The notes under the pieces: model-generated
The model's input: the letters and a program-made list of their open reading frames with translations, nothing else
Told to the model about the DNA's origin: nothing
The model's database searches: none
Program-made: the position numbers and the translations under genes
Shown: in pieces, positions 1 through 10,378 of the stretch
Numbering within the stretch: the stretch's first letter is position 1
Layout of the letters: each line of letters opens with the position of its first letter
Assembly (NCBI RefSeq): GCF_002127325.2
Contig: NC_035433.2
Coordinates: 91,776,033-91,840,032, forward strand
Length of the DNA: 64,000 nt
Source of the DNA: Helianthus annuus
Taxonomy: Eukaryota; Streptophyta; Magnoliopsida; Asterales; Asteraceae
Direction: 5' to 3'

Positions 1-503
1 CATAGAGAAAGTGATTTGAGGGAGAGTCAGTGTTGGTGCATATGTTTATACTCAAATTGTTAAATGTAAATCTTACTTTGAGGTAGAGGTTTTGCAGGTT
101 AAGTTGAGCCAGGTTAATTCAATCCTGAGAGTTAAGCTGAACGAAAGCCAGGTTTCCGATACCTGAGGACTCTAATTGAAGAAAGCCAGGCTGATCGATC
201 CTGAAGAGTTTGTGAACAGAGCTAGTGCCAGGTTCCGATTTTGTGGACAGTGTTAAAGCCAGGCATCGATATTGGACTTGTGAAAGCCAGACAATGATCC
301 TGAAGCAGATATTACTGAAGAACAAAGAAATGTCAGCAAATCGAGAGGGGGAGTCTGAAGATATTCAAATAAATATTGTTAAAGGAGAGTCTGTTGATGA
401 AGATAGAAAGAGAGAAGCCCAGAGACTGATCAAGACTGAAGAAGTGAAGACATGACATTGTCAAAGACTCGATGGACGACTCGTCAACATCTGAGGGGGA
501 GTC
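1..503 (+). mobile_element. 3' internal end of an upstream Copia-like element
   Basis: No coding domain is recognisable. The stretch has the purine-rich phrase GGGGGAGTCTG and the repeated phrase 'gccaggtt...cgat...ctgaag' also found just before the 3' LTR at 12403, so it is read as the non-coding tail of a related element whose body lies left of the window. It ends in a polypurine tract (about 494-503) directly followed by an LTR beginning TGTTGGTGCA. Confidence 0.6.
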
Positions 504-932
504 TGTTGGTGCACTACATCTGTCGACTTCGTCTTGGATCGAGTCTTAGATTACATTGTATAGATTAGGGCACATTTTACGAGAAAATAGGAAGTGTGTA
601 GTAGTTAGCATGCTGATTTCGCTCATAGGGACAGGTAGGTGATTTCAGGCGAAATCACATGTTCTGATTTCGCTCATGTGGACCCTGTGTCTCTTGGAGT
701 GAAATCTAGAACCTATATATAGGTGTCCATGAGCGAAATCACATAACAGTTGTACGTATTCCACGCCGAAGTGCTACCGGTGTGAAGACTGCTTGTAATT
801 GAGTTCTAATCAATACAATCAGTAGTTAAAGTGAAGAGTCAGCTGTTTCTAGCTTTGTTTCTTGTTATTCCGCACCTATAACAAAGTAGAACTTCTCTGA
901 ACGACTCATTCGGGTCAGATCACGATCCTACA
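504..932 (+). repeat. LTR of a Copia-like element (429 bp)
   Basis: Begins TGTTGGTGCA after a polypurine tract and ends ...GATCCTACA, so it has TG...CA ends. It contains a TATA-like TATATATAGG near 713 and several diverged copies of a motif pairing 'gatttcgctca' with 'gagcgaaatc'. The start and end match the 12403-13022 LTR but the middle differs, so it belongs to a related subfamily. It is the 3' LTR of the preceding fragment. Confidence 0.65.
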
Positions 933-1329
933 GAAATGAAAAGTCCATTTCGTGCGAAATGACATTTTCCGAAATGAAAAGTCCATTTCGTGCGAAATGA
1001 CATTTCGTGCGAAATGAAAAGTCCATTTCGTGCGAAATGACATTTCGTGCGAAATGACATTTCGTGCGAAATGAAATGTCCATTTCGTGCGAAATGAAAA
1101 ATCCTATAAATAGGTGGCTTGAGATTTCATTTGTAACTTTGGATTCCGGTAGCGAAGCTTTGCCGAAGTGTCTCCAGGTTGTAAAATGTTGTCAAATCAA
1201 TACAAGAGATAGTTTAAGTGATTCTCTGTGCAAATCAAGCTGATTCATCATCAAAACATTTGTTTCCGCCTCTCGTTTTGATCAAAAACTCTTCTGAACG
1301 ACTCGTTAAGGTCGCACAACGATCATACA
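933..1329 (+). repeat. Truncated 5' LTR of the Copia-like element
   Basis: The tail (from the TATA box CTATAAATAG at 1104-1113 to the CA at 1328-1329) matches the tail of the LTR at 12403-13022. The first part of the LTR (TGTTGGTGCA...) is missing: the sequence switches at 932/933 from the end of the previous LTR straight into U3. U3 here is an array of a 16-bp palindrome (listed separately). Confidence 0.7.
946..1096 (+). repeat. Array of seven 16-bp palindromes upstream of the LTR TATA box
   Basis: Seven exact copies of CATTTCGTGCGAAATG begin at 946, 984, 1001, 1024, 1041, 1058 and 1081. Each is a 7-bp inverted repeat around TG. Spacers are a single A or 'AAAAGTC'-like. The last copy ends 7 bp before the TATA box at 1104. 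The 3' LTR has only two exact copies plus two diverged ones (about 12492-12565), and diverged copies continue to about 1850 in the leader. Confidence 0.9.
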
Positions 1330-1331
1330 AG

Positions 1332-1343
1332 TGGTATCAGAGC
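1332..1343 (+). promoter_or_regulatory. Primer binding site, initiator tRNA-Met type
   Basis: TGGTATCAGAGC, the standard plant primer binding site complementary to the 3' end of initiator tRNA-Met, lies two bases after the LTR end. It fixes the + strand orientation and the 5' LTR boundary. Confidence 0.9.
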
Positions 1344-2227
1344 TCAGGAGGAAGAGTTCTTACCGATTTAGCTTGATTTCATCCTAAATTCTCACTTCTA
1401 CTCACTTTCTTCACATTTTTTCAAAATTTAAGCAAGATTTTACGGATAAAATGGTTTGATTTTCACATATAACGTGCGAAATACAGTTTTAACCAATCCT
1501 TGAAAGAATCAGACCTAAAATCTAACTAAAAGTTGATCAATTTCCCAAAAAACGATCGATTGGGTGACATCATCATTCATTTCGTTTGTATTGAACTCTC
1601 ATTTCGTACGAAATGGATTTTTAGTGTGACTATTTTGTTTAAAAAAACCCATTTCGTATGAAAACATTGTTTCATTTCACACGAAAAGCCTATTTCGTGT
1701 GAATTGCATATTCATTTCGTACTAGATAAGTCCATTTCGTGTGAAACTAGAATTTATTTCGCACGAAACCTTCATTTCGTACCAAAGTTATCTATTTCGC
1801 ACGATATGATAATTCATTTCATGTGAAATCAACATTTCGTATGAATATTTCGTATGAATTGAATTTCCAGGTCTGTTGAATAATCATTAGTTTTGAGATA
1901 AAGTGTTCAGGTCGCACATGGTTGGTAAAGTGGTATGAATTTGAATTGAATTTCCAGGTCTGTTGAATAATCATTAGTTTTGAGATAAAGTGTTCAGGTC
2001 GCACATGGTTGGTAAAGTGAAGGTCCGATTGAGTCATAAAGCTTGTCGGCTTCATTAATCTTGTTTGAAAATAAATATCATCGGTCCAGTAAGTTTGTGT
2101 TTAGTCTAAGTGTTTGTTAGCCCACTATATAATCATTTCGGTCCAATCATATGATGTTTCAGTTGTCGGCTTTGTGGTTTTTGTTGGCCCAATAAATTAA
2201 TTAACAGATCCATATATAGCGGCCCAA
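1344..2227 (+). other. Copia leader, first part, with an 81/87-bp tandem duplication
   Basis: Non-coding. It carries many diverged 'catttcgt(a/g)cgaaat' motifs up to about 1850, then a direct tandem duplication (1852-1932 and 1933-2019) of a segment ending 'gttggtaaagtg'. From about 2040 it has the phrase 'gtcggcccaat(a/c)a' repeated with variation. The same phrasing resumes after 5666, showing that 2228-5665 interrupts the leader. Confidence 0.6.
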
Positions 2228-2452
2228 TCACAATATTATACATATATTAAAAAACAAACCTTGTGAATAGTACCTCAGCCCATTTCATTCACCAATATAT
2301 ATACATGTTTTTCTTCAGTTAGTTGTATATTGACATTTGGTAAAGTGATTGATGTGTAGTGTGTGTTGATAAATGGCACTGGGTCGACCCCTCTTTTTGC
2401 CTTTTTTTTTTTTACCTTCTACTTTATTTTCTCCTTCTCAACAGCAAAATGC

Positions 2453-2899
2453 AGAGACGAGGGTCACGAGACAAAGAAAGAGAACAGATAGCGAGCAGAG
2501 CGGTAAGAGAGAGAAACAGAGATCCGGGAGACGGCGAGTCTCCGGCAACCGGCCTTCGACGCGTGCTCGCCTCCCACAAACAGAACTGAACGACTCTAGG
2601 GCTTTCCGGTGAAGATTATGAAGTGCAGTAACACGGACACCACTCGTCGCGGTGACTGTCACTGCCGCCGCTGACAGAGACGAGAGTCACGAGACAAAGA
2701 AAGAGAACAGATAGCGAGCAGAGCGGTAAGAGAGAGAAACAGAGATCCGGGAGCCGGCGAGTCTCTGGCAACCGGCCTTCGACGCGTGCTCGCCTCCCAC
2801 AAACAGAACTGAACGACTCTAGGGCTTTTCGGTGAAGATTATGAAGTGCAGTAATATGGACACCACTCGTCGCGGTGACTGTCATCGCCGCTGCTGACA
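2453..2899 (+). repeat. 224-bp tandem duplication inside the Helitron
   Basis: Two near-identical copies (2453-2676 and 2677-2899) with only scattered differences. The unit is purine-rich at its start and GC-rich at its end, looks like a plant 5' UTR or first exon, and is followed by intron-like T-rich DNA with GT/AG-type signals. Open frames in it run on either strand without a recognisable protein. It may be a captured gene start; the source is not identified. Confidence 0.8.
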
Positions 2900-3767
2900 T
2901 GAAGATTTAGGGTTCCGCCGTGACAGAGTGTGACGATGGTGTTGTTAGTTGTCACCGAAGGTGAGTAACTCTGGCCAATCGACTCTATGGTGTTTCTGTG
3001 CAACCAAAATCGGCACCGATCAGGTACAATGAACCCACCTCCTGGTTATCTGTAGATCTAGGGTACGGGTATTTCATCTTTCGTTGAAAGGGTTTTTGAG
3101 TGTGGGTTTCCGAAATCTTGAATTTGCTGTCTTTAATCTAAATGAAATCAGTTTGTGGGTTTTGTGTCAATAAAGGTTTGAGTTCAATTGGGTATTTTGT
3201 GTTGAGTGTGTGGGTTTCTTGAAATCTTTAAGCTTGCTAATCAATGTGCAGGTGTCGTTTGTCTAAAGATGCGACTTCAATTGGGCGTGAACTCGCTAAG
3301 CAAAATTCACATAAAACCCTTAATAGTTTTATGTTCAATTTGTATAATTTGAACCTCAATTTCGCTAAATTGTTGTTTATGGTTTATAAATTTGTTCTTA
3401 AATGGGAGTAATCTGTTCAAGAACACATCAATTTAGGTTAAAATTGATCATCACAACATCTCATGACAGTACTCTTCAAGCTCTTCACAGGTACATCTAT
3501 TGTAGTAATGATTTTTTAGGGGTAAAATTGCTCAAAATTATGTTTATATTCACTTTAGGAGATAGGAGATTCAGTTCATTGTCATGGGTTTTAGATTATC
3601 TAAATTGTTCTATCATCTCAGCTCATTAGTTGGGTTTAGAACCAATACAACTGTGAGCTTGAGAGTTAACAAACTTTTCGTTTCTGTGTTTTGATTATTG
3701 TACCAGTAGTTACATTACTGCTATTGATCATTCATACAATTTATAATATAGTAATGTGCTCTCGGAT

Positions 3768-3801
3768 GTCCCACGTTGGTCATTTGCTTGAGCTTATAAA
3801 T
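3768..3801 (+). promoter_or_regulatory. Possible snRNA-type promoter (USE + TATA)
   Basis: GTCCCACGTTG (3768-3778) matches 9 of 11 positions of the plant snRNA upstream sequence element RTCCCACATCG. TTATAAA (about 3795-3801) follows with the short spacing typical of Pol III-type (U6/U3) genes. I do not recognise a U6 or U3 RNA downstream, so this is either a relic or a chance match. Confidence 0.3.
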
Positions 3802-3904
3802 GCCTTCTGCATCAGTAAATATCTGGATTCATCTATGCAATGAAATCTTTTAAATTTCTTTATTTTTGGTTGTTATTTTTCTACATAGATACATTTTATC
3901 TTAT

Positions 3905-4010
3905 GGAAAAATAAGGAAAGGCAGAACAGCAAAGATGGGGAATTGAACCAACATCAAGTGGGTAACACCGGATGCATCTAAACCACTAATCCATTGAGCT
4001 TTTCCAGGTT
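3905..4010 (-). repeat. tRNA-like (SINE-type) sequence with A and B boxes
   Basis: On the - strand an A-box match (AGCTCAATGG, about 4001-3991, 10 of 11 positions) is followed after 41 nt by a perfect B box GGTTCAATTCC (3949-3939). This is the internal Pol III promoter layout of tRNA genes and tRNA-derived SINEs. I could not fold a good tRNA cloverleaf by eye, so a SINE head is more likely. A second B-box-like GGTTCGACCCC lies on the + strand near 4873. Confidence 0.45.
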
Positions 4011-5465
4011 AATATTTGTTTCCTTTAGTCGATGTGTCCAGTGAATTGAAAAAATGAGTGGAAGTCCGAATCTTAAAAGTATATTTTGAACTTCTAATTT
4101 GATAGTTGTCTTCACGAATACAGGTTTCTCAAAATGCTTATTTATAGATATATAACATCATCGGCAAACTATACATAAAAAGACCCAAGACTGAAGAAAA
4201 AGGATAGGAGACAGGGTAAAATTCTTATTCTAAAGATGCCTAACAATCATATCAACTCTGAAGATGGAAAACAAGATATTTATTTGGCTTATAAAAGTAT
4301 GAAATGCTTAAAAAAAAACTCATTTATTTGTTGATACATGTAATTTGCTATAACATGATTTATGTTTTTGACCATTCTTTTGTGTGGGTGAAGATGCGGT
4401 CTGATGGTGGGGTCTCTAAGATGTCTATTTGGTGGCATGGGCATATGGATATGGATCACTATAATCAGCTCCAGTATATGGATGTCCCGCTAACATGGCC
4501 GAATGAAACAGGTCCGATTGCTACGATGACCTGAATTTTACTGTTTGGTATAAGTCGGAGTTAAGGTAACCTTTAAAACAAAGACTCTGTTTGGCAAGTT
4601 GTATTGATTTTAAAAGTCTACATGTTGTAAAAGAAAATATGTAATTAGAGATTAGCATTTGATGTATAAAATTTGCTGCTATGAATGAATGTTTTGGAAA
4701 CTAACTCATATGTTAAAAACGGAAGGCAAATGAACAGTGTTATCATCTGCGTGGAAGGTTTTGATTCAGTTTTTTTCTTTTCTCTTCTTTCGTAATGTTT
4801 TCAAGTTATTCGATTTCACCTATGACGTTTTGCTGGAGTGGTTATGTTCCATGTTTTGTTGGTACCGGTCCGGGTTCGACCCCCAGGTTGGCCTATTTTT
4901 TCCCAATTCTTATTTTTATTTTACATGTGTCAGATTTATATAGCGTACAGGTGTTGTTGTCTTTGTAAAATAGTGGCCTCTGTTGTGGGTTTGGTTTCCA
5001 CGATAAAATTGGGTCAACATGTTATAGAAAATTTTAGTTTATTTTGTATCATCTTACCTACTGAATATATGAAGTGAAATAACAGGCAATTGTACATTTA
5101 AAAAAACTGGCGCAACGCATTATTTCGTAACGCGTTTCCGCTGATGTGCAGTGTTGATGATCAGTATGTGTTTATACATGTATGTATGTCTTGATCATGT
5201 TACCTTTTTGTTATTTACCAGCTTCAAGACAATTCACGCGTGTATTTCGAAGAAAGATCATATCAAGATCCAATGTTTTTAAAAATAAAGTGGTTTGATT
5301 TTATGATTTGGTTTGTTTTTTGCCTATTGATACTTTTCTGTGATGGATGTTATGTGTAAATAGACCATGTTCATCGCATTGGTAGGTCATAATAAAAGGC
5401 TTTACTGTATTCAATATGTCTTGGAAATGCATGCTATATTTATATACTTTGCTGTGAATCTTTCA

Positions 5466-5595
5466 TATGAAGTTATAGTGCATCAAAGTTATTAGCATGT
5501 TTTTGATGTTTACCTTCTTAATTATGACAGTTATGAAGTTGTAGTGCATCAAAGTTTTTAGCATGTTTTTGATGTGTACCTGCTTAATTATGATG
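5466..5595 (+). repeat. 65-bp tandem repeat (2 copies) near the Helitron 3' end
   Basis: 5466-5530 and 5531-5595 are two copies of a 65-bp unit starting 'TATGAAGTT(A/G)TAGTGCATC'. It lies about 40 bp upstream of the terminal hairpin. Confidence 0.85.
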
Positions 5596-5665
5596 GTTTT
5601 ATTTTGAACACCATAATTGTCATAAGTGTTTGCGCGCCGCGAAGCGCGCGCCGTATAAAACCTAG

Positions 5666-6576
5666 TTATGATCAACAATTGTCGGCCATGCACATTTGAA
5701 GTCCAATCAAATTGAATTGAATCGTAATAGATTGTTGCCCAATGAGATTTCAATAAATAAAAGAATTGTCGGTCAACTAAAGTTGTCAGCCAGCTTATCA
5801 AGAAGGTCCAATCAGATTGTGTTGTGAATTGAATTGTCGGATATTAAATAGTTTGTCAGTACATGTTTCCTGAATACATCAATACATCACATGGATAATT
5901 AACATTCGGTCCAATTAAAATCATTAGAATTCATTTGTCAATTGATGTTGTCGGCCCAATTTGAATAAAATTTTGTTAATAACAGCCCAATATATTTCAA
6001 AGATCCAATTACATTTGAAAAATTGTTTTTGCGGCCTAACAAATAGTCATTTGTTTGTTGAAGACTCTCGGCTCAAATAGTTCTAAAGCCCATTCAGATT
6101 GTTTTAAGTAATCCATTTCGTTTTGATATGTTCGTTTGAAAATAGATCAGAAGGGTCAAGACTATTTTTGAAATAAATCAGGTCGTTTGAATTTGATTCA
6201 GGTCATAGCAATCCGTATGGTTTGACAACTTGAACCTCAGTTCGCACAGAATAGTCACCATTTCGAGTACCAGTTTGATTCAGTCAATTGATAAGTGTTT
6301 GAACTAATCTTGTGTATTTGTATCTCCAGGTGTTTCACGAGGTGAACCAGTTCGTTTGAAAGCTTTTTGGGTGAATATTCAAAACTGAAGCATGGATTCT
6401 GAATTTTTGCTTCTGTTCAATACATAATGACTGAAGCTAATTTTGGTTGGTTAATCCGATCAGTTCAGTCAATTGATAAGTGTTTGAACTAATCTTGTGT
6501 ATTTGTATCTCCAGGTGTTTCACGAGGTGAACCAGTTCGTTTGAAAGCTTGTTGGGTGAATATTCAAAACTGAAGC
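5666..6576 (+). other. Copia leader, second part, with duplicated gag start
   Basis: Non-coding leader with repeated 'tgtcggcc...ccaat' phrases. A direct duplication of about 126 bp (6281-6406 and 6466-6591, period 185) includes the gag start codon and its first codons. In the first copy the ATG at 6392 opens only a 12-codon frame that stops by 6427; in the second copy the ATG at 6577 starts the real gag. Confidence 0.7.
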
Positions 6577-7911
6577 ATGGATTCTGAATTTTACAATGCA
6601 TTTGCTACTGCCCCGAGTACTCCTGTTACCGTTGCTCAGAGTGTGACAATGGAAAATGAAACCGGAACATTACAGAAACCTTCAAAGTTGATGGGCATTG
6701 AAGAATATCACAGTTGGAAAGAACGTTTTGAGAATTGGGTTCAAGCAAATCATCTAAGATCTTGGGAAAGTATTGAAACAAAGTATGCTAGACCACTGTC
6801 TGATTTGGGAGTTGCAAAGATTATTTCGGAATTTTCTTATAAAGAGAGAGATTCGTACAAAGCAGAAAAAATGATGGTCAGTCTACTTCAGCAAGCTGTG
6901 AAAGAAGATATTTTTATCTTACTTCAACATGATGGTAGTGCTTATTCGGTTTGGGATGCCCTTCGCAAGAAATTCGAAGGAAGTGCAGAGATGATCAAGA
7001 GTAAAAAATCATTATTGAAGAAAGAATTTGAATTGTTTACGAGTGTACCAGGTGAAACTACAAAGACTCTCATTGAGAGATATTGTCATCTTGTGCGTTC
7101 AATGTCTCGATTGGAAATTACTAAAACTCCAGAGGAATGGGTTGAGAAGTTAGCCGATGCGTTACCTCAAAAAGAATGGGGTACTTATCTCATGATTTTG
7201 AAGAATTCTGGAAAGTATAGTAGATTGTCGATTGCACAGTTTATTGAAAAACTTGAGGGACAAGATCTTGAGCAACAAAAGATTGCTAGAATGAATAATT
7301 CAAGTGGTCAACAAGATATCAAGATGTATTACAAAGGCAATGTTCAGAGTGTTGAAGCAAGTCCAAAGATCCAAACCGCTTTCAGTGTAGAGAACTCATC
7401 TGGATCAGTTAATCAAAGCTCAGTCAATACTAGTAGTTTTTCTTCATATCCAAGTGTCAATCCGAATGTTCAAAGTTCAAACAGCAGTAATGGTCATGTG
7501 TTAAACTGCAATATCGCGTTGCATCTTCAGAATGGTCAAAATTTCTCTGAAGAAGTCGCCAAAGGTCACATGGCATTGCTTGTTACTGTATTAGAATCAT
7601 ATGAGGGTTTGGTTGCAAGAAGGATCAGAAATCCTATGTTGACAAAAGAGGATTACGATCAAATCGATGCTGAGGAATTGGAGCTTATGGATATAAAATG
7701 GTTTTTAGCGAGTGTATTGAGGAGAGCCGAGAAATTTAAACAGATTACCGGAAGAGATGACTTCCGTGATGCTAATATTTCTACTTTGGGTTTTGATAAA
7801 TCTAAAGTTACTTGTTTTCGATGCAGGGAAAAAAGGACATTTCAAGAGAGAATGTACCAATCGAGAAGCAGGTGGAGCTCAGAACCCGTTCGGCAACAAT
7901 GTTTATTATAG
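6577..7911 (+). pseudogene. Copia Gag, N-terminal part (capsid), frameshifted in the first zinc knuckle
   Basis: Opens at ATG 6577 and reads 444 residues. Residues about 35-240 form the capsid-like part, with 'EEYHSWKERFENWV' and 'YSVWDALRKKFEGS', typical of UBN2-type Copia Gag. A Ser/Asn-rich linker follows. The frame enters a CCHC knuckle starting CFRCREK near 7813, but an extra A in an A6 run (about 7829-7834) shifts it, and it ends in unrelated residues at 7911. The proper frame of the knuckle (GHFKREC) is the one that runs on through 7757-8410. Gag would coat the RNA in virus-like particles; this copy cannot make a full one without frameshifting. Confidence 0.8.
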
Positions 7912-9076
7912 AAAAGCGATTTATCATCAAGTTGCTCAACAGTCAAATCAACAACAACCATCATCATCCAATACTAAACAAATTAAAGATGGAAAGAAGA
8001 AAGCTTATCTAGTGAATCAAGACGATGAAAAAATGGCAGAAGGCTTTAGCTGGGATAAATACATTCCACCTGATTTAGGGCTTGGAGCATTCATTGCTAA
8101 AATCATTCAAAAACCAGAGTTGATGAAAGAGTGGATGGATGTGTTTGCTGATGATGAGAAAAGCCAAGATGGAGAATCTATTTCTTCTGAAAGTTCAGAA
8201 AAGACCCCTGATTTTGATCAATCATCAACTAATAGCAGTGATGATGAGGAAGAAATTAATCAAATAAACATTGGAAAAACTCATTTGTCTACTGAAAGTT
8301 TCAAATTTTATTTTGCAGATAAATTGGAAAAGCTAAAGGAAAGGCGAGTAGCAAAAGAAAAGAAAAAGATAAAATGCGAGAATGTTGCTCAGGAAGAGAA
8401 GTTTGAATAGATTAAAGAAGCTGAAGTTGCTAAGAAGGTGATTGAAGTTGAAAAGATAATTGAAGTTGAAAAGATAATTGAAGTTGAAAAGATAGTCGAA
8501 GTTGAAAAGATAGTCGAAGTTGAAAAGATTATTGAAATTGAAAAAGTTGTTGAGGTCACAAAGCCGTGTCTAAAATGTTTGGAACCTTGCAAACATTGTG
8601 AAGAAAAAGATGAGAAGTATAGTGAGCTTGACAAGATGAAAGAAAAATTATTGTTCGATGTCAAGTATGTGAATGAATCGTATAATGTTTTGAACAGATC
8701 AGTTAACAGTTTGCAAAAGACAAACTCAGAAAGGGAAGATGCTTTGACCATGATGAATGTAGTGATGATGTCTAAGCAGAAGGCTATCAATCACTATATT
8801 GAAGAATGTGCAAAGTTGAAGCAGGAGTTGGAGACTGAAAAGATAGAAAATGAAAGAATCAGAAGATTGTTGCAAAGTTATTCAAGTTCTGATTATTTGA
8901 TTGATAGAATTTATCCAACTGTTGCAGGTTTTGAAGTTTTCAAGACAAGAAGATGGAAGATAAGGATACTGGTAAGAAACAAAGTGCAAATTATAAAAAG
9001 TGTCCGCCTCCAATCTGGGAAGGTTATTCTCCCAGAAAACCAAATGAGGAACAGGTCAAAAAGGCAGTCAATATAA
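7835..9076 (+). pseudogene. Copia Gag, middle part with IEVEKI repeats and a coiled coil
   Basis: Continuation in the next frame. It holds the second half of the CCHC knuckle, an acidic Ser-rich stretch, then an in-frame TAG at 8408-8410. The same frame resumes at once and carries six tandem hexapeptides of I(I/V)EVEK type (about 8441-8550, 18-bp period), a Cys-rich bit CLKCLEPCKHC, and a long Glu/Lys-rich coiled coil. A frameshift near 8935, at a T run, sends it into junk ending at 9076. The original frame can be followed to about 9095, where another shift occurs. Confidence 0.7.
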
Positions 9077-9157
9077 AGTTAAAGTCCGAAATCAACTGAT
9101 GATTTACCAGTCAACATTGACGTCACGTTTACATCATCTGACACTGATCATGAGTAT

Positions 9158-10378
9158 GTGTTAATAAAGAAAGTGGTCGATCAGGTGTTGGATAAAGATG
9201 AGGAGTCAGAGTCAAAGTCCGAATCCGAATGTTCGAGTTCATCATCAGTTGACAGTCCAAAACCGTCGGTCAAAAGGGTTTACAATAAAGAATTTCTATT
9301 ATCAAAATCTAATTTGAATGATGAAACATTTGAAGTTGCATATACTTTGAATGATTCAGACAAATTATATTCTGATAAAGAATTTCCAATAAGAAGTGTT
9401 CAAATGGAAAAGATTCAAAAGGTTTTCAAATTAACAGAAATTAATATTTCTGAAATAAAAGATGTAAATCTTACTGAAAAACCTAAAAAATACACGTCAA
9501 GAGTTCAACAAAGATTAAACAAGAAAAAAGGTTACAGTTCTGGTTCTGGTTTTCAAAAGAAACCAAACCATAATAGTAATTTCAAAAAGAAAGGTTTAGG
9601 ATTTATTCCACCCGAAAATCATAAAAATGAGAAAATTTCTAAAACAAAAACAGTTTTTGTTTCAGGGTCAAGTTCTGAGGAAGAAGAAAAGAACTCATTT
9701 TGGAAACAATCAAACAAAGAGTTCTTTGTAGAAAAACAAAAGTATGAGAAGAATGGAGCTAATAAGAAAAGGGAAACAAGAACCTGTTACCGATGTCAAG
9801 AAGTCGGTCACATCGCCTGGAATTGTCCAATGGCCACCAACACAAAACAGGAAGTTGTTTCTAAACTTAAAGAAAAAATTGTTGATAAAACTGAACCACC
9901 AACTGAAAAATTCAAAGTGTTTAAAAATTCAGCATTCGAAGCTGGTGAGAGTTCTAAAAGGTTTTACAAGAGAAGAGTGAATCTTAACAACCAAACGTGG
10001 GTTGTTAAGAAATCAGATGTGAAATTTGGCGATGAATATGACTCGTTAAAGTTAGAGGAGCCACATGTTGAGCTAAAAAGTGAAAAGTCAGTGCCGCCAA
10101 TGGATGATGTCAACTTTCCACCATTGCGGGCTGAAAATTTAAAATCAAAAGTTGGTAAAGTGGAAATTTCGAATCAATTCTATTCTGAAAAGAAAGAATT
10201 TGATGTCGAAAAAGCGTTCAATGGGAAAGTTAAAAATATCTTTGGTAAGATGGTCGAGGGTAAGGCCAAAGTGGTGAAAGAATTTTATGAAATAAAAAGA
10301 AATGTTCAAACCCCGAGTGAAACTGAGAAAGTCACACCCAAAGCTGGTCAGGCTTGGGTGTCTGTATTCTTTACTTGA
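9158..10378 (+). pseudogene. Copia Gag, C-terminal part with second zinc knuckle
   Basis: A 406-residue frame, Lys/Glu/Ser-rich, with a canonical CCHC knuckle CYRCQEVGHIAWNC near residue 212 (about 9786-9827). The start at 9158 is only where the open frame resumes after the break near 9091. The part before it continues the acidic Ser run of the previous piece. The frame stops at 10378, where pol would be expected in an autonomous relative; no Gag-pre-integrase, integrase or RT motif follows. A Gag with two knuckles in widely separated places is unusual. Confidence 0.75.

Larger units (their letters stand above)
2228..5665 (+). mobile_element. Helitron inserted in the Copia leader (3' end clear, 5' end tentative)
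   Basis: The 3' end has Helitron hallmarks: a GC-rich hairpin (GCGCGC, 6-nt loop, GCGCGC, 5632-5649), then CTAG at 5662-5665 followed by T. The best 5' candidate is A|TC at 2228, an AT-rich start in the usual style. Joining the flanks gives A|T, the normal target, and continues the 'cggcccaa' leader phrasing. No Rep/helicase coding is present, so it is non-autonomous. Inside are a 224-bp tandem duplication, a possible SINE, a possible snRNA-type promoter and a 65-bp tandem repeat. The 5' end is inference. Confidence 0.6.

Noticed and set aside
946..1096. CRISPR-like look of the palindrome array
   Set aside because: Spacers are one to a few bases and not unique, and the context is a plant LTR; it is an LTR enhancer-type repeat.
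4304..5077. Short + strand frames in the first Helitron
   Set aside because: AT-rich, overlapping, with no conserved motif; likely chance.
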